A stretch of DNA of 64,000 nucleotides from Anaerolineales bacterium (GTDB lineage: Bacteria > Chloroflexota > Anaerolineae > 4572-78 > J111): NCBI GenBank assembly GCA_020634855.1, contig JACKAU010000008.1, positions 62,001-126,000 of the forward strand, in the 5' to 3' direction. The first letter of the stretch is position 1. Each line of letters starts with the position of its first letter. Shown piece by piece: positions 59,895-64,000 of the stretch. Position numbers and translations under genes: made by a program. Below the pieces are notes generated by a model, which saw nothing but the letters and a program-made list of their open reading frames with translations, was not told the DNA's origin and searched no databases.

Positions 59895-60941
59895 TCAAGC
59901 TAACTTTTCAATATCCTCTTCCGTACCCAACATCACCGCTAACCAGCGGGTGCCTTCGTAGCTTTCGAGAATAATTTTGATGGCGGCGGTGATGGGGATG
60001 GATAGGATGAGGCCAATCGGGCCTAAGATCCAGCCCCAGATGATGAGGGCAATGAAAACCACCAGGGCCGACAGCCCCAACCCGGCGCCCATCATACGCG
60101 GCTCCAAAATATAGCCGACAATCAAGTTGGCGGCCAAAAAAATTCCAATCACTAACAGCACCTCGATGCCGGGGCCAAATTCAATAAAGGCAATGATTAC
60201 CGGTGGAATGCCGGCCAGGATAGAGCCGACATAGGGGATAAAGTTGAGCAAAAAGGTCAGGAAGCCCCAGATAATGGCAAAATCGACGCCCAAAAAATAG
60301 AGTGGAATGGTTACACCCACGCCCGTGACCAGGCTGACATTGGTTTTTATGACCAAGAAGTCTTTCAGACTGGTAAAGACGCGGGCGGCATAATCATAGC
60401 CGTGGGGATTGTTTTTAAAAGCGGCCTTTAGTTTCTTCTGAAAGGTGGCGATTTCCACCAGGATAAAAACGACATAGAAGAAGATCAAAAATGATTGGGT
60501 CAGGAGTTGGCTTAGCCCGCTAATGACATAGAGATAGATGCTCAGCGGGTTAGAGCTTTCGCGTTGAGTTAAGGCCCGAAGCTGACCAGGTTCGACTCCA
60601 AAACCTTGCAACAACTCCGATAAGGCTCGAATTTGAACGGACAACTGTTCCTGATAAACCGGCAGTTGGGTGCTAAAGCTGCTGACGCTGGCCGCCAAAA
60701 ACCCGATAAAGATGAGGCCGACGACAATGACACCCAAGATTACCACACCTAAAGCCATACCGGTCGAAAGCCCGCGACGCTGCAAGCTGTCTAACATGGG
60801 CCAGAAGATCACGGCGAAGAGGATCGACAGAAAAAAGGGATTTAAAATCGGGGCCGCAATTTTCAGGCCCGCGAGGACAATGACCAGGCTCGCCAGCACC
60901 AACAAGATACGCAGGATGGGCATTTGGGTTACGACGTTCAT
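59895..60941 (-). CDS. PerM/AI-2E family membrane protein 2
   Basis: A 348-residue member of the same family as the 52382 gene: ILNPFFLSILFAVIFWPMLD, GFVAI-type central region with FLNFIPYVGSILAGIPPVII, AANLIVGYILEPRMMGAGLG and a final WGWILGPIGLILSIPITAAI. About eight helices. Start at 60941 (AGAAGAGGTGAGACCT before ATG); the longer frame crosses the palindromic repeat. It precedes the ligase fusion gene by 22 bases on the same strand and is probably the first gene of that lipid cluster. Confidence 0.9.
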   Translation of the reverse strand: MNVVTQMPILRILLVLASLVIVLAGLKIAAPILNPFFLSILFAVIFWPMLDSLQRRGLSTGMALGVVILGVIVVGLIFIGFLAASVSSFSTQLPVYQEQLSVQIRALSELLQGFGVEPGQLRALTQRESSNPLSIYLYVISGLSQLLTQSFLIFFYVVFILVEIATFQKKLKAAFKNNPHGYDYAARVFTSLKDFLVIKTNVSLVTGVGVTIPLYFLGVDFAIIWGFLTFLLNFIPYVGSILAGIPPVIIAFIEFGPGIEVLLVIGIFLAANLIVGYILEPRMMGAGLGLSALVVFIALIIWGWILGPIGLILSIPITAAIKIILESYEGTRWLAVMLGTEEDIEKLA

Positions 60942-60975
60942 AGGTCTCACCTCTTCTCCTCGAAAATAAAGGTCT

Positions 60976-61033
60976 GGAGCGTCAAAGTTTACTTTGACCG
61001 TGTCGGGAATGACAAAGCAAGCTTTGTCGCTCC
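60976..61033. repeat. 58-bp palindromic intergenic element
   Basis: Same layout as 45908-45965: starts GGAGCGTCAAAG, ends CTTTGTCGCTCC, with two internal hairpins and GGAGCG/CGCTCC ends. It lies before the AI-2E gene, in its likely leader. Confidence 0.75.
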
Positions 61034-61069
61034 AACAATTGTTCACCGTCGCCGGTGGTTCGCACGTCT

Positions 61070-61110
61070 TAAAAAATAACAGGGGCCATCGAGCCTCAAC
61101 TCGATGGCCC
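61070..61110 (-). terminator. Terminator of the DUF1269 gene
   Basis: Perfect 11-bp stem GGGCCATCGAG/CTCGATGGCCC (61083-61093 with 61100-61110), followed on the minus strand by CTGTTATTTTTT. It lies 38 bases past the stop codon. Confidence 0.87.
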
Positions 61111-61147
61111 TAACCTTCAGTCTAATCCCAATCTACGGGGATCGGTT

Positions 61148-61642
61148 CTACGCTTCCTCGCTGGCAAAGGCATTGCGCAGGTTGTCCTCTTCATCTTTGG
61201 AGAGATTGGTGGCGATGATTTCAAATTTCATATCTTTGGTGGCCTCGACCACTTTATCCATAACGGCATCGCTGGTCATCAAGAAGAGGGCGGAGGTGCC
61301 TTCGGTGACCTTTTCGCGGATAGTTTTGATGAAGCTGTCATCGATCCCCACATCGGCAAAGGAGCCGCTCAACGCGCCCATCGCCGCGCCAATGGCCATA
61401 CCAAACAGCGGCACAAAGAAGAGCAGGCCGAACAACATACCCCAGAAAGCGCCGTCTAGAGCGCCAATGCCGGCCATGTTGTGCAACTGCTGCGTTTTGG
61501 GCTTCTTTTTGCCTTCGGGCCAGGTGACAATGGCGGCGTCGATCAGGTTAATTAAATGCTGCTTCTGGAGACTTTTGATGGTGTCCAGGCCTTCTTGCGC
61601 GCCATTGGGTGTTTCAAATTTTACTACAGTTAGAGTTGCCAT
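61148..61642 (-). CDS. DUF1269 glycine-zipper membrane protein
   Basis: A 164-residue protein with the DUF1269 pattern: LTVVKFETPNGAQEGLDTIK at the start, then LIDAAIVTWPEGKKKPKTQQ, a glycine-rich hydrophobic pair (GIGALDGAFWGMLFGLLFFV and LFGMAIGAAMGALSGSF), and IREKVTEGTSALFLM. It probably inserts in or associates with the membrane. Function unknown; often stress-related. It has a strong AAAGGAACAACAATT leader and a good terminator, so it is monocistronic. The DUF6325-like gene 250 bases upstream has a related N-terminal layout. Confidence 0.9.
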   Translation of the reverse strand: MATLTVVKFETPNGAQEGLDTIKSLQKQHLINLIDAAIVTWPEGKKKPKTQQLHNMAGIGALDGAFWGMLFGLLFFVPLFGMAIGAAMGALSGSFADVGIDDSFIKTIREKVTEGTSALFLMTSDAVMDKVVEATKDMKFEIIATNLSKDEEDNLRNAFASEEA

Positions 61643-61893
61643 AAATTGTTGTTCCTTTCTGGATTTATTAATAATAGATAGCTAATTCAAGTTGCCGCCT
61701 AAAAATCAAATCAGGAATAGGCAGTAGGAATTAAGGGGACAAATCCAATTACCCGACTACCGTCCCCGATTGCTCCGGCGTAACATTGCCAACTGCATCC
61801 GGCAGCGGGTCGATTGGCTCGGACGGCCGGTCGCTTAATAATAGCGCCATAGGTCGGGTTTCGTCAAAGCCTTCCAATATGAATTTTATAAGA

Positions 61894-62754
61894 CTAGGCC
61901 GACTCTCCCACCGCCGCCGAGTCGCCGTCCTTGGCGCTGGCAGCGGCGGCCACGGCTTCGGCCTGGGCGACGACATCCTCAGCTTCTTCAACGGCGGCGG
62001 CCTCTAGCAACCCGGCGGCCAACAGTGTGGCAATGGCTTCTTCGGTCGCGGCCTCTTCGATCATGCCGGCGATGATGAGCGTCCGCACGGCCTCGGCCAC
62101 AGCGGCAGTTTTGACAAGCTCGGCCGTCACCACGGTCTCGACGGCCTCTTCGATGGCGGCTTCCTTAACGGCTTCGGCTTCCGCCACCGTCACCAGCGCA
62201 TCCAGAATGGCCGCGCCTTTGACCGCGTGAGCCATTTCAATGGCGGCTTCAGCTTCGGCCACCGCCTGAATCTCGCGGCCGACCATCATAATGACTTGCG
62301 GAGTTAAGAACCCTTGAGCTACCATCCGCCCGCCGGCGTCCTGCAAGGCATCCCTGAAATCGATGGCCCAGACATGCTCAACCAGCAGCACCGCCGCGGC
62401 CTGGCCGGGTTCAATTTGATCGGCCAGCGTCTCGATATCGCCCATGGTCAAGCCATATTCGGCTTCAGCCATCGCCAGCGATTCGGCGGCAGCCTCACCT
62501 TCGGGTGTAGCGCCGCCGTCCAGCCCCAGCAGGGTGGTCAAAACATCGCCCATTTCCCGTTCTTCCTCTGCCGTCAGTTGAGAATCTTGATAGCTCATGA
62601 TGTTGCCCTGCTCATCTTTCATCACAAAGAGCAAGTCGAGCACTCTGACGACGCCCCGCGTCCGCAAATCATTCAGCTCTTTGATGATGTCACCCTTGAA
62701 ACGATCGGTGCGTTCAAAAGCAAAGGCTATTAATTGAATTGGACCGATTTCCAC
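61894..62754 (-). CDS. DUF6325-like protein with Ala/Glu-rich repeat tail
   Basis: Residues 1-150 resemble the DUF1269/DUF6325 group: GPIQLIAFAFERTDRFKGDI, then LRTRGVVRVLDLLFVMKDEQ, ending LFVMKDEQGNIMSY and IEPGQAAAVLLVEHVWAIDF. The C-terminal ~120 residues are a low-complexity Ala/Glu/Val helix made of ~22-residue units such as AVRTLIIAGMIEEAATEEAI and AIATLLAAGLLEAAAVEEAE, somewhat like SHOCT-type short helices (L..AGLI.EE). It is probably an amphipathic coiled structure. It lies 53 bases after the UbiB gene. Function unknown. Confidence 0.8.
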   Translation of the reverse strand: MEIGPIQLIAFAFERTDRFKGDIIKELNDLRTRGVVRVLDLLFVMKDEQGNIMSYQDSQLTAEEEREMGDVLTTLLGLDGGATPEGEAAAESLAMAEAEYGLTMGDIETLADQIEPGQAAAVLLVEHVWAIDFRDALQDAGGRMVAQGFLTPQVIMMVGREIQAVAEAEAAIEMAHAVKGAAILDALVTVAEAEAVKEAAIEEAVETVVTAELVKTAAVAEAVRTLIIAGMIEEAATEEAIATLLAAGLLEAAAVEEAEDVVAQAEAVAAAASAKDGDSAAVGESA

Positions 62755-62807
62755 AATATTGTCTCCTTAGCTAGCGACCCCTGGGGGCCAAATAACGATT
62801 AGAAAGA

Positions 62808-64000
62808 TTAAAGTTTGCCCGATTTTTCGATGGCCCGCAGCAGGCGAATCGACAGGACAAACGCGATAACAAAACCAACAATACCGAATACGGAAATATC
62901 TCTGAAGGTCGGCGGTACGGCGGCGGTCAGCACAATGGCTGAGCCGACCAGCAGCGCGGCCACAACAACGCCATAAATCAAGCGATTGGCCGTGCGATCC
63001 AGACCGACGATATCGAGCTTGATTTCAAGCTGGCCCTGGCGAATCTTGTCGAGGGTTTGATTGAGGTCACGCGGCAGCGCCAAGATCAAGCGCTCCCAGC
63101 TTCGCAGTGACCGAGTCAGCCGGCGCAGGATAACCTCCGGAGCATAGCGCCGCGCTACGATTTTGGTGATATGGGGGCGCATCAATTCCTGTAAGTTGAA
63201 ATCGGGGTCGAGAAGCTGGCCCGTGCCTTCCAGCAGCGAAATAGTTTTGAGCAGCATAATGACGTTGGCCGGAGGAATAATGTGGAACCGATAGATGGCC
63301 CCAAGCATGGTGTTAATCATCCCGGAAAAGCTGGTCTGGCTGATGGGTAAATCCAGATAGTCGCCGAGAAAATCGTTGACCTCCACCTCAAAGGCCTGCC
63401 GCTCAAAATTAGGTGGAACCGCGCACAACTCCAGCAGCGTGTCAACAATCCCTTCGACATCTTTGCTGGTGAGCGATATGACCAAATCTTCCATTAGGGC
63501 GCGGGTTCGGTCATCGACGCGGCCCACCATGCCGCAATCCAGCAACCCGATCCGCCCGTCCGGCAAGGCCAATAAATTGCCGGGATGGGGATCAGCATGG
63601 AAGAAGCCGTCGCGGAAGATCATCTCGATCCACAAGTTGGCCCCGTTGGTGGCCAACAGCTTGGCATCGAGGGGGGACTCGGCCATAGCGGCAATTTGGT
63701 GGGCGGTGTACCCCTCCAGCCGCTCCATGGTCAGCACCCGTCTGGCCGACCGCTCGTCATACGGCTGGGGTATTTTAACGGTCGGATCATCCTGGAAATT
63801 TCGAATGAACTGGTTGAGGTTGTGGGCCTCATACTTTAAATCTAACTCTCGGCGTAACTGACGCTGAAACTCCATCACCAGCGCCCGGGGTTGAAAGCCC
63901 AGGTGAGGTCCGTACCGCTCGGCGATGTCCGCCAGGTAGACCATTAACTCCAGATCGCGCTGCGTCTTTTCGATGATGCCCGCATGCTGGACTTTAACCA
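62808..64000 (-). CDS. UbiB/AarF (ABC1) atypical kinase, N-terminus cut by window edge
   Basis: The reading frame runs to the window edge (VKVQHAGIIEKTQRDLELMV), so the start is missing; about 397 residues are visible of ~550 usual. Motifs: VKVQ with the ATP-site Lys, the catalytic HADPHPGNLLALPDGRIG and LLDCGMVGRV (metal-binding Asp; the common LDFG has Cys for Phe here). Two C-terminal helices (about the last 60 residues) anchor it. UbiB proteins are ATPases needed for quinone or prenyl-lipid homeostasis. In a respiring organism it may support menaquinone or ubiquinone synthesis; no quinone gene is nearby. Confidence 0.93.
   Translation of the reverse strand, partial: VKVQHAGIIEKTQRDLELMVYLADIAERYGPHLGFQPRALVMEFQRQLRRELDLKYEAHNLNQFIRNFQDDPTVKIPQPYDERSARRVLTMERLEGYTAHQIAAMAESPLDAKLLATNGANLWIEMIFRDGFFHADPHPGNLLALPDGRIGLLDCGMVGRVDDRTRALMEDLVISLTSKDVEGIVDTLLELCAVPPNFERQAFEVEVNDFLGDYLDLPISQTSFSGMINTMLGAIYRFHIIPPANVIMLLKTISLLEGTGQLLDPDFNLQELMRPHITKIVARRYAPEVILRRLTRSLRSWERLILALPRDLNQTLDKIRQGQLEIKLDIVGLDRTANRLIYGVVVAALLVGSAIVLTAAVPPTFRDISVFGIVGFVIAFVLSIRLLRAIEKSGKL

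Noticed and set aside
61749..61850. Small gene MALLLSDRPSEPIDPL...
   Set aside because: No ribosome site and low-quality composition; the longer frame is antisense shadow of the DUF6325-like gene.
62808..63944. Complete 378-aa protein starting at MVYLADIAERYG
   Set aside because: The same frame continues to the window edge with VKVQHAGIIEKTQRDLEL, the UbiB ATP-lysine region, so that Met is internal.

Overview
This is 64 kb of bacterial chromosome, most likely from a Chloroflexota (Anaerolineae-like) organism. The assignment is an inference from gene content: a MalT-like LuxR regulator, a cbb3 oxidase cluster with an unusual layout, CUT2 sugar ABC genes, DUF1622/DUF1254/DUF1269 proteins and many repeat-rich spacers. 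No 16S gene or other marker proves it. Both edges cut genes: glyA on the left and a UbiB/AarF kinase on the right.

Layout. Positions 1-4 kb hold one-carbon and serine genes (glyA, serC), a tRNA-Val(GAC) with its own promoter and terminator, a pterin dehydratase and an acyl-CoA thioesterase. Positions 4.1-15.8 kb form one long minus-strand respiratory cluster: a two-heme cytochrome c, CcoN, CcoO, two small membrane proteins, a UreH/DsbD-like membrane protein, a CcoI-type copper ATPase, further small membrane proteins, a CcoG-like ferredoxin, a formylglycine-enzyme-fold protein and a monoheme lipoprotein cytochrome. Positions 16-20.5 kb hold a two-domain FKBP lipoprotein and a large LuxR-type regulator. 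Positions 21-32 kb are a co-directional accessory block: DUF1254/DUF1214 protein, GAP-family exporter, a P-type ATPase lacking the usual Ca-site residues, a fused double phosphofructokinase, a 3-hydroxyacyl-CoA dehydrogenase-like protein, an MFS exporter and DUF1622. Positions 32.6-38.3 kb hold a secreted metallophosphatase, MscS and a heterodimeric ABC exporter. Positions 38.7-43.7 kb are a complete CUT2 sugar importer, followed by a redoxin/CcdA pair, phoU and a frameshifted pstB. Positions 47-64 kb contain an unusual pyruvate kinase, two orphan genes, two PerM/AI-2E proteins, a hydrolase, a GH1 beta-glucosidase, a GT28 glycolipid synthase, an acyl ligase-ACP-PlsC fusion, DUF1269 and DUF6325-like proteins, and the UbiB kinase.

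The most unusual signals are in the spacers. (1) A ~190-bp miniature transposon-like element occurs as two inverted copies with terminal inverted repeats and ~10-bp target duplications, plus a decayed relative. (2) A 613-bp sequence made mainly of 21-bp tandem units is duplicated 17.7 kb apart; one copy supplies the ribosome binding site of an orphan gene. (3) Several spacers contain hairpins built from locus-specific short repeats. (4) A 58-bp palindromic element recurs between genes.

The strongest protein-level leads are the non-canonical cbb3 operon (apparently split CcoP, a 45-residue membrane protein overlapping its neighbour, an anchored FGE-fold protein), the P-type ATPase with a rewritten ion site, and the ligase-ACP-acyltransferase fusion beside a glycolipid glycosyltransferase. 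All assignments come from reading motifs by eye; no database search was run.
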